This document shows positions 1-9,343 of a stretch of DNA of 64,000 nt, in pieces. The stretch lies in the NCBI RefSeq assembly GCF_031179985.1, contig NZ_JAPSHJ010000007.1, positions 70,582 through 134,581 of the forward strand, in the 5' to 3' direction. A model generated the notes under the pieces. It was given only the letters and a program-made list of their open reading frames with translations. It was not told where the DNA came from and did not search any database. Position numbers and translations under genes: made by a program. This DNA is from Arthrobacter sp. GTDB lineage: Bacteria; Actinomycetota; Actinomycetes; Actinomycetales; Micrococcaceae. The first letter of the stretch is position 1. Each line of letters begins with the position of its first letter.

Positions 1-1311
1 AACACCCGGCTGGCGCCACCGGAAATCCATTTCCAGCTGCAGGACTGTGCGGTCACAGTCTTGATCCATTCGCAGAGCCTCAGCGAACTGGCCACCCGCG
101 GAGCTATGGGGACCGGCGTTGGGAGGCTCGTCGTCGTCGACGATTTGGTAGACGGCGACAGCCGGACAGACTCACAAAGCGCAACCGGCGCCGTTCCGCT
201 TGAGGATTTTGAGGAGGTTCTGGCCTCCTCTGCCGCCGATCCGCTGGACGAACCGGTGGGGCTGGATGACGCAGCCATGATCCTGTACACCTCGGGCACC
301 ACCGGTCAACCCAAGGGTGCTGTGCTCACGCACGGAAACATCACCTGGAACTGCTTCAACGTGATCGTGGATTTTGACTTCTCCTCGGCTGACATTGCGC
401 TCATGATCTCGCCGATGTTCCACGTGGCCTCGCTGGATATGGGTGTTCTGCCCACCATCCTGAAGGGCGGCACCGTAGTACTGGAGTCCAAGTTCGATCC
501 CGGGCGGACCCTGGAACTCATCGAGCGGCACCGCGCCACCACCATCAGCGGCGTTCCCACCACCTACCAGTTGCTCTGCGAGCACCCGCACTGGCCCACG
601 GCGGACATCAGCTCGCTGAACAAGCTCACCTGCGGCGGGTCTGCAGTGCCCATGCGGGTGCTCGAGGCTTATGAGGCGCGCGGCCTGCGGTTTTCCAACG
701 GTTACGGCATGACTGAAACAGCGCCCGGAGCCACCACCCTTCCCGCCGACCGCTCCCGCGAGAAGGCCGGTTCTTCGGGTCTGCCGCATTTCTTCACGGA
801 CATCCGGATCGCTGACCTCATGGGAGGCGTGGTCCCTGCAGGTGAGGTGGGGGAGATCCAGATCAAAGGGCCCAACGTCATCCCCGGGTACTGGAACAGG
901 CCGGAGGCAGCTGCCGAATGCTTTGCCGACGGCGACTGGTTCAGGTCCGGCGACATGGGCTACAAGGACGCGGACGGATTCCTTTTCATCTCCGACAGGC
1001 TCAAGGACATGATCATTTCCGGCGGAGAGAACATCTACCCGGCGGAGGTGGAACAGGCCATCCTCGAGCTTGTTGCAGTGTCCAGCGTGGCAGTGATCGG
1101 CATCCCGGATCACAAGTGGGGCGAGGTGCCCAGGGCGGTGGTGGTGCTGCGCGAGGACGCGCATCTCAGCGAGGACGAGCTCAGGGAGCACCTTGAAGGC
1201 AGGCTGGCCCGCTATAAGATCCCGAAATCAGTGATCTTCGTGGACGATCTGCCGAGGACGGCGAGCGGGAAGATCCGCAAGGCCGCGCTGCGTTCATCCT
1301 TCAGTGGATGA
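1..1311 (+). CDS. Long-chain fatty acid/acyl-CoA synthetase (ANL superfamily), 5' end outside the window
   Basis: The enzyme activates a carboxylic acid with ATP to an acyl-adenylate and then forms a CoA thioester. The frame is open from base 1 (NTRLAPPEI...), so the true start lies upstream and only about 436 C-terminal residues are present. Visible ANL motifs in order are the P-loop YTSGTTGQPKG, the GYGMTETAP motif, the SGDMGYKD hinge region, the DRLKDMIISGGENIYP motif and the C-terminal PRTASGKIRK, whose last-block lysine is the catalytic one of the family. The chain length of the substrate cannot be read from this. The 3' end overlaps the convergent LysE gene by 11 bases. The family call is firm and the substrate is unknown. 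Confidence 0.93.
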   Translation, partial: NTRLAPPEIHFQLQDCAVTVLIHSQSLSELATRGAMGTGVGRLVVVDDLVDGDSRTDSQSATGAVPLEDFEEVLASSAADPLDEPVGLDDAAMILYTSGTTGQPKGAVLTHGNITWNCFNVIVDFDFSSADIALMISPMFHVASLDMGVLPTILKGGTVVLESKFDPGRTLELIERHRATTISGVPTTYQLLCEHPHWPTADISSLNKLTCGGSAVPMRVLEAYEARGLRFSNGYGMTETAPGATTLPADRSREKAGSSGLPHFFTDIRIADLMGGVVPAGEVGEIQIKGPNVIPGYWNRPEAAAECFADGDWFRSGDMGYKDADGFLFISDRLKDMIISGGENIYPAEVEQAILELVAVSSVAVIGIPDHKWGEVPRAVVVLREDAHLSEDELREHLEGRLARYKIPKSVIFVDDLPRTASGKIRKAALRSSFSG

Positions 1312-1924
1312 GTGCCAGCATCACACCAACTGCAACGAACAGCACACCGAAAACCCGGTTCAGGATGGTCTGTCCGCGGGCGTTTTGAGTGAAGCGCTGG
1401 AACCATGCGGCGGCCGCGGCGAAGAAGAACCACATCACCACGACGTCTATCAGCACTATGGTTACGGCCAGGACCAGGTACTGCGGAACCAGGGGCTGTT
1501 CAGGTCGGATGAACTGCGGCATAAATGCCAGGAAGAAGACGATCGCCTTCGGATTAAGCATGTTGACCCACAAGCCGCGCCGGAACATGGAGGCAGCGGA
1601 CTCGTTCCGGAGGGACTCAACGACGGTCTGGTCAAGGTCCGGCTTGTGCATAAACTGCCGGATTCCCAGGTAGACGAGGTAGGCGGCGCCCGCATAGCGG
1701 ATGACGTTGAATAACACGGGGGACCCGGACACCAGCACCCCCACGCCCAAGGCCACAAGCAGGATTTGAATGATCAGCGCCGCCTGCTGGCCCAGGATTC
1801 CCCAGATGGCACGCCGGAAGCCGGAGTTCAGCGAGTTGCTCATCGTGTTGATCGCGCCCGCACCGGGCGTCAGGCTGATGAGGACTCCGGTGCCCGCGAG
1901 GGCGAGCCACAGGGAAGGTTGCAT
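1301..1924 (-). CDS. LysE/RhtB family amino-acid exporter
   Basis: This is a 207-residue membrane protein of the LysE/RhtB translocator family, which exports amino acids or homoserine-type metabolites. The N-terminal SLTPGAGAINTMSNS segment is the conserved first-helix motif with its TPG signature, followed by a GILGQQAALI segment and five to six hydrophobic helices. The length matches the family (about 205-210 residues). It starts at an ATG at the right edge and ends inside the last codons of the convergent acyl-CoA synthetase. No linked LysG-type regulator is visible, so the substrate is not determined. Confidence 0.9.
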   Translation of the reverse strand: MQPSLWLALAGTGVLISLTPGAGAINTMSNSLNSGFRRAIWGILGQQAALIIQILLVALGVGVLVSGSPVLFNVIRYAGAAYLVYLGIRQFMHKPDLDQTVVESLRNESAASMFRRGLWVNMLNPKAIVFFLAFMPQFIRPEQPLVPQYLVLAVTIVLIDVVVMWFFFAAAAAWFQRFTQNARGQTILNRVFGVLFVAVGVMLALIH

Positions 1925-1964
1925 CAGTAAAGTTTACGGGCCACCTCGCGGTGGGCGGACTGGC

Positions 1965-2116
1965 CTACTTGGGGCGGTTGTTCTTGCCGTCCAGCCACAG
2001 TTCCGTCGACTCGTCCCGATGGACGCCATCAGACCCGACGTGTTTTTCGCTGATCATCGGTCCGTTCTTGATGCGGTTTTTTCTTCGATGGTGTCCAGGT
2101 AGGCCTGAAATGACAT
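1965..2116 (-). pseudogene. DUF4287 protein remnant with an internal deletion
   Basis: An ATG at 2116 opens MSFQAYLDTIEEKT, the typical N-terminus of DUF4287 proteins. After 14 codons the sequence jumps to a different frame that reads IKNGPMISEKHVGSDG and ends ELWLDGKNNRPK with a TAG at 1965-1967. These two pieces look like the start and end of one protein. The middle is missing, and the remaining length (152 bases) is not a multiple of three, so the fragment is also out of frame. A good ribosome-binding region (GCGGAAGGAACC) still precedes the ATG. The family name comes from recalled sequence patterns. Confidence 0.7.
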
Positions 2117-2167
2117 GAATAGGTTCCTTCCGCTTGGAGTATCGGTTTCGTGTTGCCCCCGCTCCAG

Positions 2168-2719
2168 TCAGCTGGAACGGAGGCCGTAGCTCAGGATCAT
2201 GTTGCCTTTGCTGGTCCGCTGCGAATCCTGAAGCTCCAGCCTCGTGACGGGGTCGCCCTCTTCAAAGAGGTGCTTGCCCGATGCTGCAATCACGGGGTGG
2301 ATCATCAGCGTCAGCGAATCGAGCAAGCCGGCGAAAAGCAGTTGGCGGACCACTGAAATACTGCCGAACACATTGACGTCCCCGCCTTCGGTGTCTTTGA
2401 GCTGTTGGACAAAGTCCTCCAGCGGGCCCTGGATGAGCCGAGAATTCTCCCACTCCAGCTTTTCCGGGAGGGTCCTGGAAGCCACGAACTTCGGGAGGGT
2501 ATTGATGAAGCCGGCGAAATCCTGATCCTGGCTCGCGTTGGGCCAATAGCCCGCCCATTCCTCATAGCTCACCCTGCCCAGAATGCCTGCGTCCACGCTC
2601 TGCATCATGCTGTCCAGTCCTGCCCCGAGCTCATCATCAAAGCTGTCGAACTGCCACAGGTTCGGGGACTGAGCGACGCCGTCGAGGGAGTAAAAAAGGC
2701 CGGCTGACAATTTGCGCAT
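2168..2719 (-). CDS. Dihydrofolate reductase-like / RibD C-terminal domain protein
   Basis: A 183-residue protein of the RibD_C/DHFR fold, which uses NAD(P)H; most members in this gene-family context have no assigned substrate. It begins MRKLSAGLFYSLDGVAQSP, the usual start of the family, and contains a DAGILGRVSYEEWAGYWP segment that lines the nucleotide pocket, then VFGSISVVRQLL and LMIHPVI. The open frame runs 58 codons further upstream, but the ATG at 2719 has a strong GGGGAGAACC site and matches family length. It is probably monocistronic. The substrate is not predicted. Confidence 0.85.
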   Translation of the reverse strand: MRKLSAGLFYSLDGVAQSPNLWQFDSFDDELGAGLDSMMQSVDAGILGRVSYEEWAGYWPNASQDQDFAGFINTLPKFVASRTLPEKLEWENSRLIQGPLEDFVQQLKDTEGGDVNVFGSISVVRQLLFAGLLDSLTLMIHPVIAASGKHLFEEGDPVTRLELQDSQRTSKGNMILSYGLRSS

Positions 2720-2996
2720 TGAGGTTCTCCCCTGGGGACTCGTAGTGGCTTGTTCTTGCACCCTATAGAGGCTTCCACGCAGGGGGAACCATTCGGGGAA
2801 GCAAATATCGGTCCTTATGACGGGGGCTGGATTGTAGCCCTCCCCGGGCGCTGGGTTAGCCTTTATAAGGCATGGGCGGATTCCGGAAGGCATACTGCCC
2901 CTCTTCCCGTGCCCCGGTGCTGTGCCGCACCGCTCGATTCTTCAACAACCACGAAGGCGCTCCAGCGCTTCTTCAAGACCACGGATGGAGCCAGTC

Positions 2997-4550
2997 ATGG
3001 CTGTTAGGACCGACCCCCCAGTCCCGGCTCCCATAGTCCCGAACGTAGCCGTCACCGCCCCCACTCCCGAACAGCTTCAGTCTGTCCGGGGGACCTTGCG
3101 CTCCGCACGCAGGCTCAAAACGGAAGTTTTGGGCGGGTTGGTGGTGGCCCTGGCCCTGATTCCGGAAGCGATTGCGTTTTCAATCATTGCAGGCGTTGAT
3201 CCCAGGCTGGGTCTGTTCGCATCCTTCACCATGGCGGTCACCATTGCCTTGGTAGGCGGACGCCCCGCAATGATCTCTGCAGCCACCGGCGCCGTCGCCC
3301 TGGTGATCGCGCCCCTGGTCAAGTCCCACGGCGTCGATTACCTGATTGCAGCCGTCATCCTTGCAGGGATCTTCCAGATCGTCCTGGGGCTGTCCGGGGT
3401 GGCAAAACTCATGCGCTTCATTCCCCGGTCCGTGATGGTGGGATTCGTCAACTCCCTGGCCATCCTGATCTTCATGTCACAGGTACCGGATCTGCTGGGC
3501 GTCCCGTGGCTGGTCTACCCCCTCGTTGCCCTTGGCCTCGTGATTGTCTTCGGGCTGCCGAAACTGACCAGGGCGGTGCCGGCCCCGCTTGTTGCCATTG
3601 TGGTCCTGACGCTCATTGCGGTAGTGGCTTCAGCGGATGTGCCCACCGTCGGGGACAAGGGTGCGTTGCCGGAATCCCTGCCGTCGCTGTTCATCCCTAA
3701 TGTGCCCTTCGGCCTCGAGACCCTGCAGATCATCTTCCCCTTCGCCCTCGCCATGGCTTTTGTCGGACTGCTGGAATCGCTCATGACGGCCAAGCTCGTC
3801 GATGACGTCACGGACACCCGCTCAAACAAGAGCCGCGAGGCGTGGGGGCAGGGAGTCGCCAACATTGTTACCGGCTTCTTCGGGGGAATGGGCGGCTGCG
3901 CGATGATCGGCCAGACCATGATCAACGTCAAGGCTTCGGGCGCGCGGACCAGGATCTCGACCTTCCTGGCCGGTGTCTTCCTGCTCATCCTGGTGGTCGC
4001 CCTCGGTGACGTCGTAGCCGTGATCCCGATGGCCGCACTCGTAGCAGTAATGATCTTTGTTTCCTGGGCCACCTTCGACTGGCACAGCATCCACCCCCGG
4101 ACGCTGAAGATGATGCCCCGGAGCGAAACCCTGGTCATGGTCGCCACTGTGATCGTCGTCGTCGCCACCCACAACCTGGCTATTGGCGTCGGCGTCGGAG
4201 TCCTGGTGGCCATGGTGCTGTTTGCCCGCCGAGTGGCCCACTTCGTCACCGTCGAGCGGACTGTCACCACCATCAACGGGCAGGAGACGGCGAGCTACGT
4301 TGTGGACGGCGAGCTCTTCTTCGCTTCCTCGAACGACCTCTATACCCAGTTCGAATACGCCCTGGATCCGGAACGCGTGATTATCGATATGCACGCCTCA
4401 CACCTCTGGGATGCCTCTACCATCGCCACCCTGGACGCCATCACCGACAAGTACCACAAGCACGGCAAGGACGTGAAGATCATCGGCCTCAACGACGCCA
4501 GTACCCTCATGCGGGAACGACTCAAAGGAAAACTCGGTGCCGGAAACTAA
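2997..4550 (+). CDS. SulP family anion transporter with C-terminal STAS domain
   Basis: A 517-residue SLC26/SulP-type secondary transporter (sulfate, bicarbonate or related anions). The LKTEVLGGLVVALALIPEAI segment is the first SulP signature; about ten to twelve hydrophobic helices follow up to residue 420, and the last ~100 residues form a STAS domain (VDGELFFASSNDLY, VIIDMHASHLWDAS). GGAG lies six bases before the chosen ATG at 2997; the ATG at 2985 is in frame but would put that site inside the gene. The stop overlaps the next gene by 14 bases, so it is translationally coupled to the two glycosyltransferases. The anion cannot be told from sequence alone. Confidence 0.9.
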   Translation: MAVRTDPPVPAPIVPNVAVTAPTPEQLQSVRGTLRSARRLKTEVLGGLVVALALIPEAIAFSIIAGVDPRLGLFASFTMAVTIALVGGRPAMISAATGAVALVIAPLVKSHGVDYLIAAVILAGIFQIVLGLSGVAKLMRFIPRSVMVGFVNSLAILIFMSQVPDLLGVPWLVYPLVALGLVIVFGLPKLTRAVPAPLVAIVVLTLIAVVASADVPTVGDKGALPESLPSLFIPNVPFGLETLQIIFPFALAMAFVGLLESLMTAKLVDDVTDTRSNKSREAWGQGVANIVTGFFGGMGGCAMIGQTMINVKASGARTRISTFLAGVFLLILVVALGDVVAVIPMAALVAVMIFVSWATFDWHSIHPRTLKMMPRSETLVMVATVIVVVATHNLAIGVGVGVLVAMVLFARRVAHFVTVERTVTTINGQETASYVVDGELFFASSNDLYTQFEYALDPERVIIDMHASHLWDASTIATLDAITDKYHKHGKDVKIIGLNDASTLMRERLKGKLGAGN

Positions 4551-5919
4551 TCGAGGGCCGGTGACCGCCCCGGATACGCAGCCCGCGAAGGGTCCGCACG
4601 GTTCTGCCAGGACCGAACGGTTCTTCAGTGCCCTGACACGCTGCAGAAAAGCCCTGATCCCGGAAAAGCTGGAGCGGCGCCTGAACACGCCCTCAGGCCT
4701 GCTGTGGGGCTATGTTGTTGTCCACCTTTTCTTCCTGGCGTACATGTTGACGTTCGTCCTTCAGGGCCAGGCCTTCAGCGACACCAACATCTACCGCGAC
4801 TGGGCCGCCGGAGGGTTCCGCGAAGAGAACCTGGCCGGGCTGCCCAGCCCGTGGGTGTACCCGATTCTGGCCCTGCTCCCCATCGCTATTGCCGGCATGG
4901 CCGGGCCCGGACCGTTCCTGCTCATCTGGGTGCTGATGATCAGCGCGCTCAACGCGCTCGCGGTTGGGCACCTGACCAAATGGGGCAAGAACACCGCCGC
5001 CCTCCCCGCCGCCTGGTGGTGGCTCGGCTTCATCTTCCTCATGGGCTTCCTCGGCTTCGCCCGCGTGGATGGTTTAACGGCCCCACTGGTTCTGAGTGCA
5101 CTTCTCTTCGGGGTGTCCCGCCCCTTCGCGGCCTCGCTGCTCCTCAGCATCGCCACCTGGATCAAGGTATGGCCTGCTGCCGTTGTCCTGACTCTGCTCA
5201 CCGTCGCCAGGCGCCGGCTGCACGTGCTGGCGGCCGGAGTGCTGGTGACCGCTATCGCCGTGGGCGGCGCCGCAGTGCTGGGGGTAGCGCCGAAGCTCCT
5301 GAATTTCCTGACCGCGCAGGGGGATCGGGGCATGCAGCTGGAGGCTACTTTCACCACCCCCTGGCTGTGGCTGAGCGTACTGAACACGGGCAGCTCGCGG
5401 ATGTACATGAACACCGAGATCAACTCCATGCAGGTGGATGGTCCCGGTACCGAGATCATGTCCTTCCTGATGCAGCCGTTGCTTGCCTTGGCTGCCGTAC
5501 TGGTCGGGGTGCTGATCTTCCGGGCGCTGCACGCCGGCAACCGCGTGGGCTTGTCGGACCGCAGCGAGCTCCTGCTGGTCGGAACGCTCACCATGACCAC
5601 CGCCTTTGTGGTTTTCAACAAGGTGGGATCACCCCAGTTCATGGTTTGGCTGGCTCCTGCTGTTGCAGTGGGACTGGCAAGCCATTGGAAGCAGTGGCGG
5701 GTGCCGGCGGCCATTCTGATCGCCATCGCTGTGACCACGTACTTTATCTACCCGCTTTTCTACGATGCATTGAGCCACAACAACCCCCTGATGGCGTTGG
5801 TTCTGACCATCCGGAACGTGCTTTTGGTGGTGCTCTTCTGCTGGTCCGTGCGACGTCTCTACCGTCTGAGCAAGCATGCGCCGGAGGGTGAAGTTGCCGA
5901 TGAAGCCGAGACCCGCTGA
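4537..5919 (+). CDS. GT-C polytopic glycosyltransferase, GT87/DUF2029-like (first paralog)
   Basis: A 460-residue integral membrane protein with a cytoplasmic N-terminal ~45 residues and about ten to twelve hydrophobic helices. The first extracytoplasmic loop carries FSDTNIYRDWA, the acidic-residue position typical of polyprenyl-phosphomannose-dependent GT-C enzymes of the PimE/GT87 group. It would build lipoglycan or cell-wall mannan on the outer face of the membrane. The start is a GTG at 4537 with AAAGGAAAA upstream, inside the 3' end of sulP. It is clearly homologous to the next gene (shared GFARVDG, SIATWIKVWPAA, RGMQLEATF and KVGSPQF blocks). Donor and acceptor are inferred from the family. 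Confidence 0.8.
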   Translation: MPETNRGPVTAPDTQPAKGPHGSARTERFFSALTRCRKALIPEKLERRLNTPSGLLWGYVVVHLFFLAYMLTFVLQGQAFSDTNIYRDWAAGGFREENLAGLPSPWVYPILALLPIAIAGMAGPGPFLLIWVLMISALNALAVGHLTKWGKNTAALPAAWWWLGFIFLMGFLGFARVDGLTAPLVLSALLFGVSRPFAASLLLSIATWIKVWPAAVVLTLLTVARRRLHVLAAGVLVTAIAVGGAAVLGVAPKLLNFLTAQGDRGMQLEATFTTPWLWLSVLNTGSSRMYMNTEINSMQVDGPGTEIMSFLMQPLLALAAVLVGVLIFRALHAGNRVGLSDRSELLLVGTLTMTTAFVVFNKVGSPQFMVWLAPAVAVGLASHWKQWRVPAAILIAIAVTTYFIYPLFYDALSHNNPLMALVLTIRNVLLVVLFCWSVRRLYRLSKHAPEGEVADEAETR

Positions 5920-7222
5920 CATGCTGCAAAAGGTTGGCCAGGGACTGACGCGCCTTCGTGGGAAGGTCCTGACACCGGCTACGGTGAAGTGGCTGAGCAG
6001 GCCTTCCTCCGTCTGGTGGGGCTTCGCGGTTGTCCATCTCTACTTCCTGGGCTGGATGATGTCCTTCATCCTCAAGGGCGAAATGTTCAGCGACACCCTG
6101 CAGTACCGGGAATGGGCCGTGAACGGAGCCAACCCCGGAAACGGTGAGGCGTCCATCAGCCCCTGGGTGTACCCGGCACTGGCGCAGCTGCCCATTTACT
6201 TCTCCAACATCGCCGGGCCGGACCACTACCTGCTGGTGTGGACGCTAATGATCACGGCCCTCAACGCGGTGGCCCTGGCTTATCTGATCCGTGGCGGTAG
6301 ACGGCCTGAGGGAATTGCTCCCGCCTGGTGGTGGCTGGGCTTTACCGTGTTCATGGGATACCTCAGCTTCGCCCGTGTGGAGGGAATCACGGCGCCCATC
6401 GTCCTGATTGCTTTGCTCTTCGCGGCCCGCAGGCCCGCGGTTGCCGCCGTTCTGCTCAGCATAGCCACGTGGATCAAGGTCTCTCCGGCGGCTGTCCTCC
6501 TGCCGATCCTGATTGCCAGCAGGGATCGCGTCAAAATCATCGCCGCCGGTATTGCCGTGAGCGCAGCCGTAGTGGTGGGTACGTACTGGGCCGGCGGCAT
6601 CAGCCACCTGTTTGATTTCCTCACCAACCAAGGCGAGCGGGGGATGCAGCTCGAGGCCACATTTTCCACTCCCTGGCTCTGGCTGAGCGTCCTGAACATC
6701 GGCGACGCAAAAATTGCGGACAACGTGGCCATCAACTCCTCGGAAGTGTATGGCCCCGGGGTTTCCATTGCAGCCGTTCTGATGCAGCCTCTGTTCCTGG
6801 TCGCCGTGGCCGCCGGTGCTGTCCTGCTGATGTGGGCCCTGCACAGGGGAGCAGAGCGCGAAGAGCTGTTCCTCGAAGGCGCGCTCATGATGACAGCAGC
6901 GTTCATCGTCTTCAACAAGGTGGGTTCACCGCAGTTCATCATCTGGCTCGCTCCGGTGGTGGTGGCGGGCCTCACCCATGATTGGAACCGCTGGAAGGTG
7001 CCCGGCGCCCTGCTGATGTCCATAGCAGCGCTCACCTTCGTGATTTATCCCTTGTTCTACACACCGCTGATCCACGGCCACCCGCTGATTGCACTGGTCC
7101 TCACGGCGCGGAACGTGCTCCTGGTGGTTCTCCTGTACTGGTCCGTACAACGCACGCTGGAGTTGGCGGCCCGCAAGGGGCGGCCAGTCGAAGCTGCCGC
7201 TGCGGGACGCTCGCAGGACTAG
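5900..7222 (+). CDS. GT-C polytopic glycosyltransferase, GT87/DUF2029-like (second paralog)
   Basis: Paralog of the preceding gene, about 440 residues, with the same helix layout and the equivalent FSDTLQYREWA loop, ISPWVYPALAQLP, SFARVEG, SIATWIKVSPAA, RGMQLEATF and NKVGSPQF blocks. It probably transfers mannose from polyprenyl-phosphate-mannose to an envelope glycolipid. The start is uncertain. I chose the ATG at 5900 behind GGAGGGTGAAG; in-frame ATGs at 5876 and 5921 are alternatives. The frame overlaps the first paralog, so the two are co-translated. The stop overlaps the convergent MptB-like gene by four bases. Confidence 0.8.
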   Translation: MKPRPADMLQKVGQGLTRLRGKVLTPATVKWLSRPSSVWWGFAVVHLYFLGWMMSFILKGEMFSDTLQYREWAVNGANPGNGEASISPWVYPALAQLPIYFSNIAGPDHYLLVWTLMITALNAVALAYLIRGGRRPEGIAPAWWWLGFTVFMGYLSFARVEGITAPIVLIALLFAARRPAVAAVLLSIATWIKVSPAAVLLPILIASRDRVKIIAAGIAVSAAVVVGTYWAGGISHLFDFLTNQGERGMQLEATFSTPWLWLSVLNIGDAKIADNVAINSSEVYGPGVSIAAVLMQPLFLVAVAAGAVLLMWALHRGAEREELFLEGALMMTAAFIVFNKVGSPQFIIWLAPVVVAGLTHDWNRWKVPGALLMSIAALTFVIYPLFYTPLIHGHPLIALVLTARNVLLVVLLYWSVQRTLELAARKGRPVEAAAAGRSQD

Positions 7223-8817
7223 CTTGGAATGTCCTCGGGGCGGCGCTGGCGGGACAGCAGCGCTGCCTTGGCCGCCGGCGTTACCAGCAGCTTGCGCGTT
7301 TTCTTGTCTATGAACAGCAGGTACAGGACGAAGGCCAAGGCGACGAAGAAGGCCAGGGTGGAGGCCTGATAGTCCAACTCGACGAATCCCCACACTGAGA
7401 GCTGGTCCTGGGCTCCAAACACCACAAAGAACGTGATGATGACGTAGACGGTCCAGATCTGCCAGTCGTCCCGGATGCCCGTTACGGCGAGCAGGGGGAT
7501 GAACCAGAGGACGTACCAGGGCTGGATGATCGGCGAAAGCACCACGATCGCGGCGAAGCCCAGAGCCATCCTCCGAATGAGCCTGGAGTGGTCTCCCCTG
7601 AACATCAGCAGGACCACCAGGCCCACCCCGGCGTATTTGAGCAGCGACCGCAATCCCGAGGCGAGCATTCCGCCGTCGAGCCCCAACGCATTGGCCAGGC
7701 CCTCCACCTGCTGGCCGAGGAAGCCGGACGGCGAATAACCGGTGTAACCCGGCGTCGGATCCGTGATGGCCGAAACCCAGCCCATACCCAGCCCGAACGG
7801 GACGCCGCTGACTGCCAGCACGCCGAAACTGATGGCGGCTGTCAGGAACCAGTACCAGAACTTCCTTCCCCAGCCCGCGGCCTGGCCAGCCCACAGCAGG
7901 CCGATAAAGGGCAGGAGAACAATGGAAATGGGCTTGATGCCAATGGAGGCAGTGACCAGGAGGACTCCCCAGAGACCGCGATTCGTGGCCGCGAAGTAAG
8001 TCCCTGCAACGGCCAGTCCCACCATGAGGGCGTCGTTATGGGCGCTGGCCACGAAACTGATCAGGAAGAGCGGGTTGGCCACGGCTATCCACAAGGCCCT
8101 GCCGCCGTTGATGCCGTGAAGCTGCGCGAGTTTGGGGATGTAAACCATACATAGGACCACACCGGCAACGGCAATCAGGCGGAACAGGAAAACAGAGAAG
8201 TCAGGCTGTGCCCCCGTGATGTGCACTACCAGGCCCTCCAGCCAGAGGAAGTAGGGGCCGTAGGGCGTCCTTGCCTCGGCCCAGGCCGGGTCAGCACCGA
8301 GGGCGAACCAGTTGCTGAGGGCAGAGATGCCGGTGTTGTAGGGGTTGAGGTTTTCCAGGACCAGCCGCCCTTGCCCGGTGTAGGCGTACACGTCCCGGGA
8401 ATAGATGGGCACGGCAAAGAGCATGGGCGCTGACCAGACCGCGATAGCCCAGGCCACTGACCTCAGCGATCCCGGACCCCAATTCCCCAGCCGCTGTCCG
8501 AGGCGCAGCCACGAGCGCATCAGCATCATGGCTCCGAGGGTGAGCAGCAGGGTAGCGGTGGTGACTCCCCAGCCTTCCGTGCGGAGGGCAATAACCAGTG
8601 GGTGGCGGATCATCGGGGAACCGTTCGCGATCCATCCTGTGCCGATGGATCCGACGAACATCATGAGGGAGCCCACCAGACCCTGGAGGATGGCCCAGTA
8701 GGCGCGGGGAGGAGTATCGACGGCGATCTCCCCTGTGCCGGAGCGGGAGGGCTGACTCTCCTCTACTTGGTGCTCCACCTGACCTCCGGTGCCCTTGGAC
8801 GAATTGGCGGACATCAT
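7219..8817 (-). CDS. MptB-like alpha-(1->6)-mannosyltransferase (GT-C)
   Basis: A 532-residue membrane protein. The block YSRDVYAYTGQGR with LENLNPYN, followed by RTPYGPYFLWLEG, is characteristic of the polyprenol-phosphomannose-dependent alpha-1,6-mannosyltransferase MptB/MptA family that extends the lipomannan backbone in Corynebacteriales and relatives. The first ~45 residues are hydrophilic and cytoplasmic, and about thirteen hydrophobic helices follow. The ATG at 8817 is preceded by GAGAG. It converges on the two GT87 paralogs with a four-base overlap, suggesting one envelope-mannan locus on two strands. The donor is inferred from the family. Confidence 0.83.
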   Translation of the reverse strand: MMSANSSKGTGGQVEHQVEESQPSRSGTGEIAVDTPPRAYWAILQGLVGSLMMFVGSIGTGWIANGSPMIRHPLVIALRTEGWGVTTATLLLTLGAMMLMRSWLRLGQRLGNWGPGSLRSVAWAIAVWSAPMLFAVPIYSRDVYAYTGQGRLVLENLNPYNTGISALSNWFALGADPAWAEARTPYGPYFLWLEGLVVHITGAQPDFSVFLFRLIAVAGVVLCMVYIPKLAQLHGINGGRALWIAVANPLFLISFVASAHNDALMVGLAVAGTYFAATNRGLWGVLLVTASIGIKPISIVLLPFIGLLWAGQAAGWGRKFWYWFLTAAISFGVLAVSGVPFGLGMGWVSAITDPTPGYTGYSPSGFLGQQVEGLANALGLDGGMLASGLRSLLKYAGVGLVVLLMFRGDHSRLIRRMALGFAAIVVLSPIIQPWYVLWFIPLLAVTGIRDDWQIWTVYVIITFFVVFGAQDQLSVWGFVELDYQASTLAFFVALAFVLYLLFIDKKTRKLLVTPAAKAALLSRQRRPEDIPS

Positions 8818-8991
8818 GATGGGGAACTCTCGGGTGGGCTAGGCTGAACCGACAGCGAAGGCGGTTCAGACGACCCCCAAGCGCAGCTCCATGTTAGCAC
8901 CGAGCCTCCGCCTGCCACTGTCATTTGACAGCCCGACGCCGTCCGTTACGCTCCGTTGTCCGCGTTCGGTCTCTGACTCGGCGCGCTGGGC

Positions 8992-9222
8992 TCAACTCCC
9001 CGAAGAATGACTGTCTTGGCCACCTTCCGTCAGTTCGCTTTCCGTATCAGGGCCGCCGTCGTCGTCGCAACCAGTCTGATTGACGAGGGAGCTGGCCTGT
9101 GCGCCGCCGCCGGTGTGGAGGCCTGTGCTGGCGGTGGCAGGAAAAGCGGTGGGCATGGCCAGTCCCGTTCCGATGCTCAGGGCCAGCAGCACCCCGGCTG
9201 TTGCCCGGACGATCCTTCCCAT
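8992..9222 (-). CDS. Small secreted protein of unknown function
   Basis: A 76-residue protein starting MGRIVRATAGVLLALSIG, with a Sec-type signal peptide that probably ends near PTAFPATASTG. The mature part is short, acidic and Ser/Gly-rich (CDDDGGPDTESELTEGGQDS) with a single cysteine. The start is supported by GGATGGAGAGC just upstream; the frame extends further 5' but there it runs antiparallel into the sigma-factor region. It lies 121 bases downstream of the ECF42 gene on the same strand. I do not recognise a family. Confidence 0.6.
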   Translation of the reverse strand: MGRIVRATAGVLLALSIGTGLAMPTAFPATASTGLHTGGGAQASSLVNQTGCDDDGGPDTESELTEGGQDSHSSGS

Positions 9223-9343
9223 CTCAGCTCTCCATCCCTTGCCTGCCTGTAATAAGCATGCAGCAGTGGGTTGTGGACGCACCGTGACGGGGCTGAGCGA
9301 GGCCTGTGAAGGCCCCCTGCTAGCCGGGATCCAGGGTCGAAAT

